Below, in pieces: positions 29,201 through 35,729 of a stretch of 64,000 nt of DNA (position 1 is its first letter; every line of letters starts with the position of its first letter). The position numbers and the translations under genes are program-made. The notes below the pieces were generated by a model. That model worked only from the letters and a program-made list of their open reading frames with translations, was not told the DNA's origin and ran no database searches. Origin of the DNA: CALEUX01 sp037439945 (GTDB lineage: Bacteria > Bacteroidota > Bacteroidia > Bacteroidales > Marinilabiliaceae); assembly GCA_037439945.1 (NCBI GenBank), contig JBBIVA010000003.1, forward strand, positions 5,716-69,715, in the 5' to 3' direction.

Positions 29201-32200
29201 TTTGTATTATGTTAATGTTTCACCATTGGTTACCTCTGCATACCAGCTTGTTTCGGTAAATGATGCTTACTGTTCAAACACCGGAACAGGTTTATCAACA
29301 ATAACCGTTGATGCATTGCCGGGAGTAAATTTATCAGGGAACCTAAACCCGGTTATTTGTAGGGGTAATAGTTCTGACATTACTTTTGAATTTACTTCAG
29401 GTGTTGGGCCATGGCTGGTTACATATAATGAAATAGTTAATATCGGGGGAGTACCGGTTACAACAACACGTGCCAGAACAATAGCTGTTTCGCCCTTTGT
29501 GTTGCCCGTTAATCCTTTGGTAACAACAACGTACAAACTGGTAAGCGTGGTCGATCAAAATGGTGGTAGTAACAGTTGCCCGGGAGTGGTTGGTAGCCAC
29601 GAAGTAATTGTAACGGTAATTGATTTACCTGCCCAACCTGACCCAATTACAGGTTTGGGTACTGTTTGCCAGGGATCAACACATATTTATTCTGTTCCGG
29701 CAGTTACCGGGGCTATTGGTTATGTTTGGGATTTACCTGCAGGAGCAACCATTGTAAGTGGAAGCGGTACCCGTATAGTCCAGGTTTATTTTGACCAGGC
29801 AGCTGCAATTTCAGGATATATAAGGGTTAGAGGAACAAACAGTTGTGGAAGTGGTTTATCCCGCGACTTATATATTAATATTAATACTCTGCCTTTATCT
29901 ACCGGACCAATTTCCGGACCTGCTGAAATGTGCCAGGGAACAACAAGGGCTGCTTTTAGCGTGGCCCCCAATCCAAATGCAACAGGATATACATGGGTAG
30001 CCCCGGCCGGATTTACAATACAGGGAAATGGCACAGCCAATATTATGGTTGATATTGATCCAAATATAACATCATTTATCGGTCAGATACGTGTAACACC
30101 ATACAATGCCTGTGGGGCATCAACAGTTACTGAAGTTTTAAATTTCATGGTTTATCCATTGCCGGTAAGCAATGCCGGAGTTGATGATAATATTTGTACA
30201 GATACTTATACATTGAATGCTACCCCGCCACCGGCAGGGTCAACAGGTAGGTGGGAAATTGTACCAGGTATGGGTTCGGCAGTAATTGTAAATCCCAACA
30301 GTGCATCAACGGTTGTGAATAACATAAGCCGTGGTAATGTAACCTTCAGATATACAATCACAAACACACATGCAACCACCGCATGTTCTGCTTCTGACGA
30401 TGTTATTATACGAAATAACTCATTGGCAGTAAATGCAGCAACTATGCAGAGTGTGGTTTGTAATGCTACTGCTCAGATAAGTGGTACACCGGTACCGGCC
30501 CTTCCAAATACAACCGGTATTTGGCAGGCTGTATTTCCGGTTGGATCCCCTGCTTCGTTTGATGCAGCGGCATCACCTGCAACAACTGTACGTAACCTTG
30601 CACCTGGCCTAAACAGGTTGAGATGGCAGCTAATCCAAAACGGATGTATAAGTTATGCTGATGTGGATATAATGAATAACCAACCCGATCAGGCTGTTAT
30701 TTTTGGCGTACCCGTTTTAAATATTTGCGATTCTCAGGTTAACCTGAGCGCCAACACTCCCGTTGAGGGCACAGGGCAATGGTCAATTGAGAAGGGATTT
30801 GGTAATATTAATAATATATCATCGGCGAATATTAATATTACAAACCTTGCACAGGGTGAGAACATATTTGTGTGGACCATAAGTAAGGGAGGTTGCAGCA
30901 GAGTGGCCAAAGTCACAGTTTTTAACAATCAGCTTAATATAAGCGCAGGTAATCCACAAATAATCTGTACTGATAACACAGTTTTAAGTGGAACCATACC
31001 ACCTGCTGGAGCAACCGGCCAATGGAGCGTTGAAACAGGAGGCCCTGTTGTATTTACAAATGGTACTTTGTATAACACATCGGTAAGTAATCTTGGATTT
31101 GATGCAAATACTCTTCGTTGGACAATTAACAACAAGGGTTGTTTAAGCTCAGCCACAGTATTAATTACCAGTAACAGGGCTACTATTGCCACAGTGGGGA
31201 GCACTCAGTCAGTTTGCGGCAACACAGCTACTTTATCAGGAAATAACCCGGCAAACGGTTCAACCGGAAGATGGAGCGTAATTTCAGGAAGTGGTGTTTT
31301 TGCGGATGTAACTAATCCTGCAACTCAGGTTACAGGACTAGGTTTTGGTAATAATGTTTTCAGGTGGACCATTTCAAAAAATGGGTGCAGCACATCAGCA
31401 AACCTGACAATTAACAGCTTAAAGGTATATGCCTATGCAGGAAAGGATACAATTATTTGTACCCGTACCACCCAACTAAAGGGTAATGTTCCGGTTAATG
31501 GTACAGGGCAATGGCGTATGGTTGCCGGAATGGGAGGTGCTACTTTTAGTCCCGGAACAAATGTTGCAAACCCTGTTGTAGGAGGTTTGGCATATGGAGC
31601 AAACGGATTTATCTGGACAATTACAAACGGTGGTTGTGTTTCCAGTGATACTGTTATAATAATGAACAATACTCCAAATCCTGTTAATGCCGGTGGCGAT
31701 CAGATTATTGACGGTACAGCCACTACACTTAATGCAACCCCTGTAACTGGGCAGGGAGTTGGCCGTTGGGATTTGATCTCAGGCGGTGGAACAATTGTTA
31801 ATCCTTTTAATCCATTTTCACAGGTTATAGGTTTGCGCCGGGGTGATAATATATTCCGATGGACAGTTACTAACATGAATTGTTCTGAATTTGATGAAGT
31901 AATTATAACAAATGGCGAGACTATAGTCGCCAATGCAGGTCGCGATCAGGAGGTATGCGTAAACTTTACTGTACTTGAAGGAAACGACCCTGATGTTGCA
32001 GTTGGTCGGTGGAGCGTAGTAAGCGGTTCCGGAATTTTTGTAAATGCATTTGATCCGAAAACAAAAGTAACAAACGTGGGGCCAGGCACAAATATTTTCC
32101 GTTGGACTATTATGTATTCTCTTAGCCAGAATTCAGACGATGTTGTTGTAGTTAATAATAAACCCGATGATGCCCACGCTGGTTATGACGATGTGGTTTG

Positions 32201-35200
32201 TGACACACAATATCAGTTGAGGGGAAATGCGCCACGTCTTAATATGGGTGTTGGACAATGGTCCCTAATAACCGGAGGGGGCACTTTTGATGATCCGTTG
32301 TTACCAAACCCGTCTATTACGGGGCTTGGATCGGGTGAGAATAAATTTGTTTATACCATAACAAAGGGAACATGTACATCAAGTGACGGAGTTACAATAA
32401 TAAATGGATTGCCAACAATAGCCGATGCAGGAAACGATGCAACTATTTGTGTTGATTATATTAACCTGAAACCTAATACTCCTACCTACGGAGTGGGCAA
32501 ATGGAGGGTAGGAGGCTCGGGTTCAGCCAGATTTGAAGGAAACTGGGCACGTGATCTTTCACCAGGGCCAAACAATCTTATTTGGGAAATAACAACAGGC
32601 TATTGTACCTCAACCGATCAAATTATTGTAACTAACAATTCTCCATCAGTGGCCTATGCAGGTCAAAACCGTGATATTTGTATTGCAGATGTGACATTAT
32701 CTGCTACAGCACCCATATATGGAACCGGAACTTGGCAGTTGGTTTTTGGCTCCGGGGTTATAGCCAACACTAATGCCAATCAGACTAATGTTACTGGTTT
32801 GGCAAAGGGTCAAAATGTTTTCCGGTGGACAGTTGATAATAATGGATGTACATCAGTTTCAGAGGTAACCATAAGTAATAATTTGATAGATGCTGATGCT
32901 GGCAGGGCGCAGGTTTTATGTTCTGATAATACTGTTATCCAGGCCAATAACCCGCTACCAGGTGTTGGAACCTGGGGTTTATTGGGTGGTACCGGATCTG
33001 CCAATTTCGATAACTTAAACAACCAGATTACCACCGTTAGGAATCTTGACAGGGGCGAGAACTTAATTACGTGGACAATTGATTATAAAGGTTGCAGATC
33101 GGTGTCAGTTATTTCAATAACCAATAATAACCCAACAACGGCAAACGCCGGAATAAATGATGCTACATGTGTTCCTTATTATATAATGGCCGGTAATGCA
33201 CCGGTAATTGGTAACGGTGTTTGGACTATACGTGAAGGTGGTGGTGATTTTTCAAGTTACACCAATCCTTCGGCAAGAGTTGATAACCTTAAGTTTGGAC
33301 CAAATATTTTCAGGTGGACAATCGAACATCTTGGTTGCGTTTCTTTTGCAGATGTGCGGATAGAATTTAACCGTATAAATGCCAATGCAGGCAACGATCG
33401 TACTGTTTGTTCAACAAGTACCCTGCTTGAAGCAAATAGTGGATTGCCGGGTAATGGAGTGTGGTCAATACCCGGTGGTCAGGGTACTGCAACTTTTGAA
33501 AATCCTGCCAATCCATCATCAAAGGTGTCCAATCTGAGAAGGGGTCAGAACCTTTTGAGATGGACAATTGGTTATAAGGGTTGTGTAACCTTTGATGATG
33601 TAGTAATTACAAACGATTTACCGAGTGAGGCATACGCAGGTAATAATGTTAACCTTTGTGCAGATGGAACTACTCTTGACGCCACCCCGGTTACAATAGG
33701 AACTGGTAGTTGGAGTGTTGGAACTGGTTCAGCAATATTTGCAAATGATCTGAATCCTAAAACACAGGTTACAGGCCTTGCACAAGGAGATAATATTTTT
33801 ATCTGGTCGGTAACGAATGGCTTATGTACTTTACAGGACGAAGTTCTTATCGTAAATAACCGACCATCAGAGCCATATGCAGGGTTAGATTATGAAGAAG
33901 TGTGTTCCAACACCTTCCAATTGAAAGCTGCCACTCCCGATTACGGAAATGGATACTGGACCTTTTTAGAAGGTGGCGGGAATATTTCAGATTATACCAA
34001 TCCAAGGGCAGTAATTACAACCCTTAATAACGGAAAAAACCGTCTTCGCTGGACATTAACAGCAGGACAGTGTGCCCTTTCTGATGAAATTGAAATTCAA
34101 AATAATACACCAACAATTGCAAATGCCGGCCCAGATATTGATGATTGCAAGGACTGGCAGTTACTTGATGCCAATCCTCCGGTATTTGGTGTTGGCCGTT
34201 GGGAAAGGGTATCAGGGTATGGTGATTTTATTGATCCGGCAGGTCCCAAAACAAGAGTTAATAACTTAGGATTTGGCCCCAATATTTTCAGATGGAGCAT
34301 TCAAAATGGTAATTGTGTTTCTGCTGACTTAATAACTGTAAATAATAAAATACCTGACAAAGCATTCGCAGGCAGTGATCAAACCATTTGTGAAAATTAT
34401 ACCGTATTAAATGGTAATAATCCATTAACCGGAATTGGACAATGGACAGTTATTAAAGGACAGGGAACATTTACTAACCCGTCATCAAATAATTCACCGG
34501 TAACCAATGTAGGTTTTGGCGAAAATATATATCAATGGCAAATAAATTATGGTGTTTGCAGCACAACTGATATGGTAATTGTGTTTAGTAATAAAGCCTA
34601 CGCCTATGCAGGTGAAGATCAGGTTGTTTACAAACCAACTGCTTTGCTGAACGCAAATAATGCCGGAACACTAAATGCAAGATGGTATATAGTTGGTACC
34701 AGTACAGCCGTTTTTGAAAATCCACGGTTTTTCAATACCCGGGTTAATAATTTAAGCAACGGAATTAATACTTTCAGGTGGGAAATTGATGTTAATGGTT
34801 GTATTGCCAACGATTTGGTTAGTATCGATTATCGTCCGGTTCCAAATGCTGATTTTATAACTGATATTAACGATGGTTGTTATCCGCTAACTGTTAGGTT
34901 TACAAACTATTCCGTAGGTGGTTCGGTATATGTGTGGGATTTTGGGGATGGAAATTTCTCTGGCGACCGAAATCCGGTACACACATTTATTAACCCAGGT
35001 AAGTTTACTGTAACTTTAAGGGCCCCCGGACCTGATGGAAAGGATGGTATTGTAACCAAAATAATAAATGTGTACGATCATCCGGTTGCCAATTTTACAG
35101 TTAACCCTCAGTTGGTTTATGTACCTGGCGATAATGCGAGGTTCTATGATTTATCAACTGATGCGGTAAAATGGTTCTGGCAATTTGGTGACGGAAATAC

Positions 35201-35633
35201 ATCAGAAAAGCGTAATCCTTCACACAAGTATCAGGATAAGGGTATTTTTGATGTATCGTTACGGGTTGATAACAGGTATGGGTGCCGTGACAGCATTACC
35301 ATTTCAGGGGCAGTTACAGCTGAATTGGCAGGGTTTATAGCCTTTCCCAATGCATTTAAACCCAGGCCTGGAAATACTGATCCGGGAAATGAATTGGGGA
35401 TGGAGTATTCGGTTGTGTTTAAACCTGTTTACAGAGATGTTGATACTTATCTTCTTCAAATATTTAATCGTTGGGGTCAGTTGATTTTTGAATCACGCGA
35501 TATTAATGCAGGTTGGGATGGATTATATCAGGGACAACTTGCACCACAGGCGGTTTATGTTTATAAGGCATCCGGAAAATATTTGAATGGACGGGAATTC
35601 AGGGAGACAGGTAGTGTTTTGTTGGTGCGTTAA
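17280..35633 (+). CDS. Giant T9SS-exported repeat protein (SprB-like adhesin)
   Basis: An uninterrupted 6117-codon gene, about 29% of the window. Order of parts: signal peptide (about 1-36; KKRR followed by ILLGFIILFSG); Cys-rich Ig-like modules (about 37-1645), several with an FNPxxAGxGxH pattern; about 25 SprB-type repeats (about 1646-3825; VTCFGGxxG...GG.YxYxW...LxaGxYxvxVxD); further Ig/PKD-like modules (about 3830-4297); 19 copies of an 82-residue Trp/Cys module (4298-5850); two PKD domains (about 5852-6012; WDFGDGN and WQFGDGN); and a type B type IX sorting domain (about 6018-6117; FNRWGQLIFES, AGWDG, VYVYKASG). It is therefore predicted to cross the outer membrane by T9SS and remain at the surface or be released. 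The SprF/PorP-like gene follows 96 bp downstream, as in sprB-sprF pairs. Adhesion or gliding is inferred from the family. Confidence 0.93.
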   Translation: MNTYSTQNTLKKRRYLNILLGFIILFSGININVYGQTTYIPITVCHGGVTTGSILMDAGSVPAGQRSGGQWVNTGGLTFSDLGVNPIISGFSNPPGSYTIQWRRNNGRLYVFNITVNNLPLPSVYLRDQATLRTDAVLMCSKNNVTVNVVPNVGNPVPPSSYQYFITSYTTGNIVSSATTVNASYTYTAPTYENLDYFSALVTGNNGCRVVTNRIQVSTVSDIQVQVVGGGAACGPAVINNESLEVIPFMPGPPTNFSYVWTTPTGNVSNVPTVTITNFGQYYVTVTGCGGNTYTSNIVEVVNSQVPNILLSPTGNVNMCYGGSALFTATPSTPPVNPLTYDWYHNEIRGIQEGLSNNLNALLPGDYKVRAFEAANRECYSESGVSRLNLTSFLVNQFGSNTNFCGSISPALSLNISVENGTGPINVTIRNTTAGTNHNYSVPADVLTFVSLPSISATSVYQITDINANGCSVAPDILLNIPTVTYTREPDPLVYSLTGTANCAGTNTVIGLSGSQVGVTYSLLRDNVPTGLTVAGTGSPIASAWTVNTAGNYTVTAQIGTCPTITMSGSLLVRPMPIPVDFVNTGLYCPSGVIALQTSYTGTTYVLYRSGINTTITRTGTTGNPVSFGAQSIPGVYTVRATTGGSCFIDLPDQLEVQGPPTIYNLSANKTNYCSVAPLSGVTLTLSGSQSGLVYRLYNGAALVTTVVGDGNPLVWNNLFAGSYTVVASNDGGCNVTMAGNPIITALPLPTATISVASATNRRCEGTIADFRVGVALTGIPPFNFDIVNNAGLPVINIINHPSPIFTPISVNPNQTVTYTIANLSDGSGCNMVSGTGSAQFFVDPLPSITFNPENPEICFGSPAIPINAQGAGVGGSYLWSDGLGSNQTIFVSPPSTQTYTLTARTVNNCFATRPVTVTVNPLPVVDWTPPLNDYSLCQNGGVVTLTPVPVGGSFTGVGIVPSSYDFNPAVAGAGSHNITYTYQDAKTCINSSTKTLVVTTPPVVSISSLQNNYCADEPNDVIIGNPSNNRGVFSLVGHAPGVMWGDNGNGTMWLSPNAIVNAGSGPGTYTVRYTYTDLNGCISVVDRNTTVNEDLGNVIRFRNLPATSCQTGAPVTLQAYFDRTIDVDITTNDGRFSGPGVTDNNNGTATFNPAIAGNGLHTVRYDYTDPVTGCTASYSENIQIGTVLTIPGLNAIYCVENGNVPIYGMPSGGTMRLYRNSVAPANLIDTQVNNSVANPVNFNPSVLGSGAYIFEYEYVIAGCSNLITSNTVVHNVINPAFSTTSGLTQFCQSVTNVTFAPVQTGGTFSGTGVSANVFNPTVAGPGNHVITHTINTGSCSASTTITLSVIPLPLITLVNLNNAYCDNDAGAHLIQANNIGIAGAVYTISSTTNSIGRSPLYIIDGMGNRVYASTHLAQEVYFDPVYVGQGFYTITYNFNNSANNGCSVVFSRVVTVNPAPGVNFGGIADPLEYCQDAGIQTLTGSFVGTGNFTGSGGFTGSGIVDANPNDGIATFNPSLLLPGDYPVIYTYTLPTGCVSTRNKNIRVLSAPTVYNITPSSAVVYSGNFCQGGPGVTIGVDFSQVGNTYQLIYNNNFAAPVQTIAGTGAPIQFAVPVTTEGNYTVRAVTPTGCRSIMNGSVQVVRNFVAAAISTVNVSCRGGNDGTISVTASGGSVPYVYRISSDGGVTFTNSASNVFNGLVAGTYHIQVIDNIGCTMAAPIPVVITQPGAVLSVSSTKVDVGCLPCIDGGDCDGSATIAITGGTPFSNLVLYPSGYSITWRNASNVVIGSGLTISNKLPGTYTATVTDSQGCTESHAVVIGIRPVMSLIEVLPLHNNILCHGAATGSFSVTATGGSGVYQFSLDGVSWFSSGTNNYTFTNLTANTYNARVRDAAYPRCVITAAPIIISQPAALTLTEVIASHVNVDCFGNNTGQLEVTATGGSGVYEFSRNNGTTWQPGGTFSGLSQGQYFIWVRDAGFTSCVYQSVVVNITQQAALGLSLNVVNHVTCFGGTNGSVSVTASGGSGNYGYSINGGTNWQTSNLFSNLPVGNYQISVRDESSVSCQNINAVNVSVTGPQNFTVSENVGLHKNVSCFGGNDGAFTVTPSRIGNFQYSINGTVWQDSPVFTGLSAGGYQVSVRDMATSDAAYCARMNVLNVVITEPLQALSVVGAITGNVDCTGGNNGNINVTVSGGTAPYSYQWYRVTGTGNIPLGITNTGTTNNATNLTAGDYFLIVTDGNLCQLTSGNYTVSHPLSGISINISDLVHVSTLGGNNGAIEIAASGGTLPYASIVWTGVDMGGNPVAGLVNGLYRQENLVAGVYEVTITDANGCFTLLNNIVVSQPGMNLGFIISKNNPAPCNGATNGTINLSVIGGTAPYNSITLRNSLGTVFIKNSSGNNFANYIGLRAGTYIAEVIDFNNISYTETIILYEPDAVDLYFEKIKDVTCFGENNGQIRIRVTGGSPYPGDIIDPLIPDNPYYNVLIVPLTGPSRSYKVESGQNFLVNDLLANSNYILTVSDANGCSSNVTFGISQPVALSVTPLIKNVSCFNGNDGEITVSVSGRPAGTPFIYNWQRFTGGVWVDYLLNGNANITGLTQGSYRINVVEMATSCSFTSPAFTVTQPLELNAQVVPANVLTCRGDNSGRLEVTVNGGVAPYVVDYGLSIVTGNGPIFNIGLLPAGPYTISVTDKNGTGCVKTLSTSINEPMQSLAISNFNSNIDCEAINTGFVSFDVAGGVSNASGEYSYTVSLINTTSGTNYGLVVAPTTVQPYLVTINSLPAGNYVLNVKDRIVLPSAACADYTHNITLNHIGVSAQVVNATCSGINTGEIKNITITGGSGNYLWNWSSPNGGLGIDNSNLNQSGLSAGTYVLQLTDVNRGCVLVRSYEILFNNNIQVTGSTRAVTCAGSGDGAIYNISVSGSSDPNLSYVWSGPGIGVITANPANPELTGLSGGTYLLTVTDGNGCSVMRAFTIAEPVQIQFDLSSALDNCNPYSRSITMNNLIGGTGNKSFVWNGPGGFNNTSQNLTGLSNGGTYNVTVYDENFCQVKRDITIPGTLTVTSSMQHINCNGENNANIVLHVSGGSGNYSYLWSTTNGSGIIAGAKDQNGLTAGTYNVVVTDNVEMVGGVNCSIARSFTINQPLPLIITGVQTHLLCSGNNNGAINLNVAGGSGNYTYNWSSSNGTGLIQGVRDQSGLSGGTYSVLVQDSRGCNAIATFTVIEPSPLDFTILSSDTDCAGNNSIEVTGVAGGSGSYLISWAGPGIPVGFNGTLQQNLPGGIYTIRLTDTGTGQLCTIEKSVTLAKELKVSSVVINETCQGEFNGNIELKVVDGVYPYLYLWSTISGSPVVSGSPNQGGLSAGTYRVVVTDVRGCSVQLDVNVLHQNNIAVNGIVSNVNCFGAQTGGISVNVSGGSGNYSYLWSSSGFSSTTKDINGLRAGGYTLVVTDNLLSCDVTEAYIVTEPSGALSVNTVNITPVLCKGNASGAIDITVNGGTLPYSYLWSTTSGSLLVLNSEDQNNIAAGSYQVRITDALGCVLNAGPYIIPEPVQPLVISVIDKVNVAIPGDNTGAIEVNVTGGSGIYTYSWERTNPLPAVIPGSLARQSGLIAGTYRVTVVDGNGCSRVVNNIVITEPGQPLSIISTFKHVRPCNGNNNGEIEIQVNGGTPDMGSGSPTYNIVLSRGAVVVANVNNVSLFAGNLGAGWYSVVVTDANGVSENIQIQITQHPVMTLTTSIVNNVTCYGGSDAVIRVNLYGGNPSSGNYKVQLLGPGVNIIRTTTGVNEDFSNLPKGSYTVLAWDDADGDGIFSSVNPVEDDCFKSQVINITQPEAVATLSVVGGSASVCEGVLPQLQIIVTGWTNIAANPLVATLNDGTVVTINNSPFIFQPATAPVPGIFNYSINSLEAFGTNCSKGNGTGVATVTVRPLPTGRIFGDSRICAGGTAQIGIELTGTSPWSINYSDGTNIFVVTGITTSLYYVNVSPLVTSAYQLVSVNDAYCSNTGTGLSTITVDALPGVNLSGNLNPVICRGNSSDITFEFTSGVGPWLVTYNEIVNIGGVPVTTTRARTIAVSPFVLPVNPLVTTTYKLVSVVDQNGGSNSCPGVVGSHEVIVTVIDLPAQPDPITGLGTVCQGSTHIYSVPAVTGAIGYVWDLPAGATIVSGSGTRIVQVYFDQAAAISGYIRVRGTNSCGSGLSRDLYININTLPLSTGPISGPAEMCQGTTRAAFSVAPNPNATGYTWVAPAGFTIQGNGTANIMVDIDPNITSFIGQIRVTPYNACGASTVTEVLNFMVYPLPVSNAGVDDNICTDTYTLNATPPPAGSTGRWEIVPGMGSAVIVNPNSASTVVNNISRGNVTFRYTITNTHATTACSASDDVIIRNNSLAVNAATMQSVVCNATAQISGTPVPALPNTTGIWQAVFPVGSPASFDAAASPATTVRNLAPGLNRLRWQLIQNGCISYADVDIMNNQPDQAVIFGVPVLNICDSQVNLSANTPVEGTGQWSIEKGFGNINNISSANINITNLAQGENIFVWTISKGGCSRVAKVTVFNNQLNISAGNPQIICTDNTVLSGTIPPAGATGQWSVETGGPVVFTNGTLYNTSVSNLGFDANTLRWTINNKGCLSSATVLITSNRATIATVGSTQSVCGNTATLSGNNPANGSTGRWSVISGSGVFADVTNPATQVTGLGFGNNVFRWTISKNGCSTSANLTINSLKVYAYAGKDTIICTRTTQLKGNVPVNGTGQWRMVAGMGGATFSPGTNVANPVVGGLAYGANGFIWTITNGGCVSSDTVIIMNNTPNPVNAGGDQIIDGTATTLNATPVTGQGVGRWDLISGGGTIVNPFNPFSQVIGLRRGDNIFRWTVTNMNCSEFDEVIITNGETIVANAGRDQEVCVNFTVLEGNDPDVAVGRWSVVSGSGIFVNAFDPKTKVTNVGPGTNIFRWTIMYSLSQNSDDVVVVNNKPDDAHAGYDDVVCDTQYQLRGNAPRLNMGVGQWSLITGGGTFDDPLLPNPSITGLGSGENKFVYTITKGTCTSSDGVTIINGLPTIADAGNDATICVDYINLKPNTPTYGVGKWRVGGSGSARFEGNWARDLSPGPNNLIWEITTGYCTSTDQIIVTNNSPSVAYAGQNRDICIADVTLSATAPIYGTGTWQLVFGSGVIANTNANQTNVTGLAKGQNVFRWTVDNNGCTSVSEVTISNNLIDADAGRAQVLCSDNTVIQANNPLPGVGTWGLLGGTGSANFDNLNNQITTVRNLDRGENLITWTIDYKGCRSVSVISITNNNPTTANAGINDATCVPYYIMAGNAPVIGNGVWTIREGGGDFSSYTNPSARVDNLKFGPNIFRWTIEHLGCVSFADVRIEFNRINANAGNDRTVCSTSTLLEANSGLPGNGVWSIPGGQGTATFENPANPSSKVSNLRRGQNLLRWTIGYKGCVTFDDVVITNDLPSEAYAGNNVNLCADGTTLDATPVTIGTGSWSVGTGSAIFANDLNPKTQVTGLAQGDNIFIWSVTNGLCTLQDEVLIVNNRPSEPYAGLDYEEVCSNTFQLKAATPDYGNGYWTFLEGGGNISDYTNPRAVITTLNNGKNRLRWTLTAGQCALSDEIEIQNNTPTIANAGPDIDDCKDWQLLDANPPVFGVGRWERVSGYGDFIDPAGPKTRVNNLGFGPNIFRWSIQNGNCVSADLITVNNKIPDKAFAGSDQTICENYTVLNGNNPLTGIGQWTVIKGQGTFTNPSSNNSPVTNVGFGENIYQWQINYGVCSTTDMVIVFSNKAYAYAGEDQVVYKPTALLNANNAGTLNARWYIVGTSTAVFENPRFFNTRVNNLSNGINTFRWEIDVNGCIANDLVSIDYRPVPNADFITDINDGCYPLTVRFTNYSVGGSVYVWDFGDGNFSGDRNPVHTFINPGKFTVTLRAPGPDGKDGIVTKIINVYDHPVANFTVNPQLVYVPGDNARFYDLSTDAVKWFWQFGDGNTSEKRNPSHKYQDKGIFDVSLRVDNRYGCRDSITISGAVTAELAGFIAFPNAFKPRPGNTDPGNELGMEYSVVFKPVYRDVDTYLLQIFNRWGQLIFESRDINAGWDGLYQGQLAPQAVYVYKASGKYLNGREFRETGSVLLVR
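17964..17973 (+). repeat. Run of ten G within the giant gene
   Basis: Ten consecutive G encode Gly229-Gly231 plus the first base of Ala232. Other G runs noticed in this A+T-rich gene reach six. The frame is on as read here; a gain or loss of one base would truncate the protein within its first 4%. See the finding on phase variation. Confidence 0.7.
22219..28770 (+). repeat. Array of about 25 SprB-type protein repeats
   Basis: Degenerate coding repeats spaced about 250 nt apart (80-90 residues). Each has a Cys-Gly/Asn-rich start such as VTCFGGTNGSV or VDCFGNNTGQL, a GG.YxY core with Trp, a LxAGxY turn and a VTDxxGC end. They are far diverged at DNA level, which argues for old duplication. I counted them by eye, so the number may be off by one or two. 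Confidence 0.85.
30171..34835 (+). repeat. 19 tandem Trp/Cys modules of about 82 residues
   Basis: Each module reads approximately A.AG.D..IC....L.A..P..G.G.W....G.G.F....P.T.V..L..G.N.F.WTI...GC.S.D.V.I.N. The spacing is about 245 nt. Sixteen of the 19 keep both cysteines. Module 7 (from 31685) and module 19 lack the first, and module 8 (from 31930) lacks the second. Confidence 0.85.
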
Positions 35634-35729
35634 TTAAATTTAAAGGCTTTTAAGGATGAAAAAAACCGGAACAGCAAACAAAAAATTAAAAATTAAATAT
35701 AACTTTTCCGGACCATAATAATATATCTG

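Noticed and set aside
22219..34835. Regular spacing of repeats, as in a CRISPR array
   Set aside because: The repeats are coding, degenerate and about 250 bp apart; they encode protein modules.
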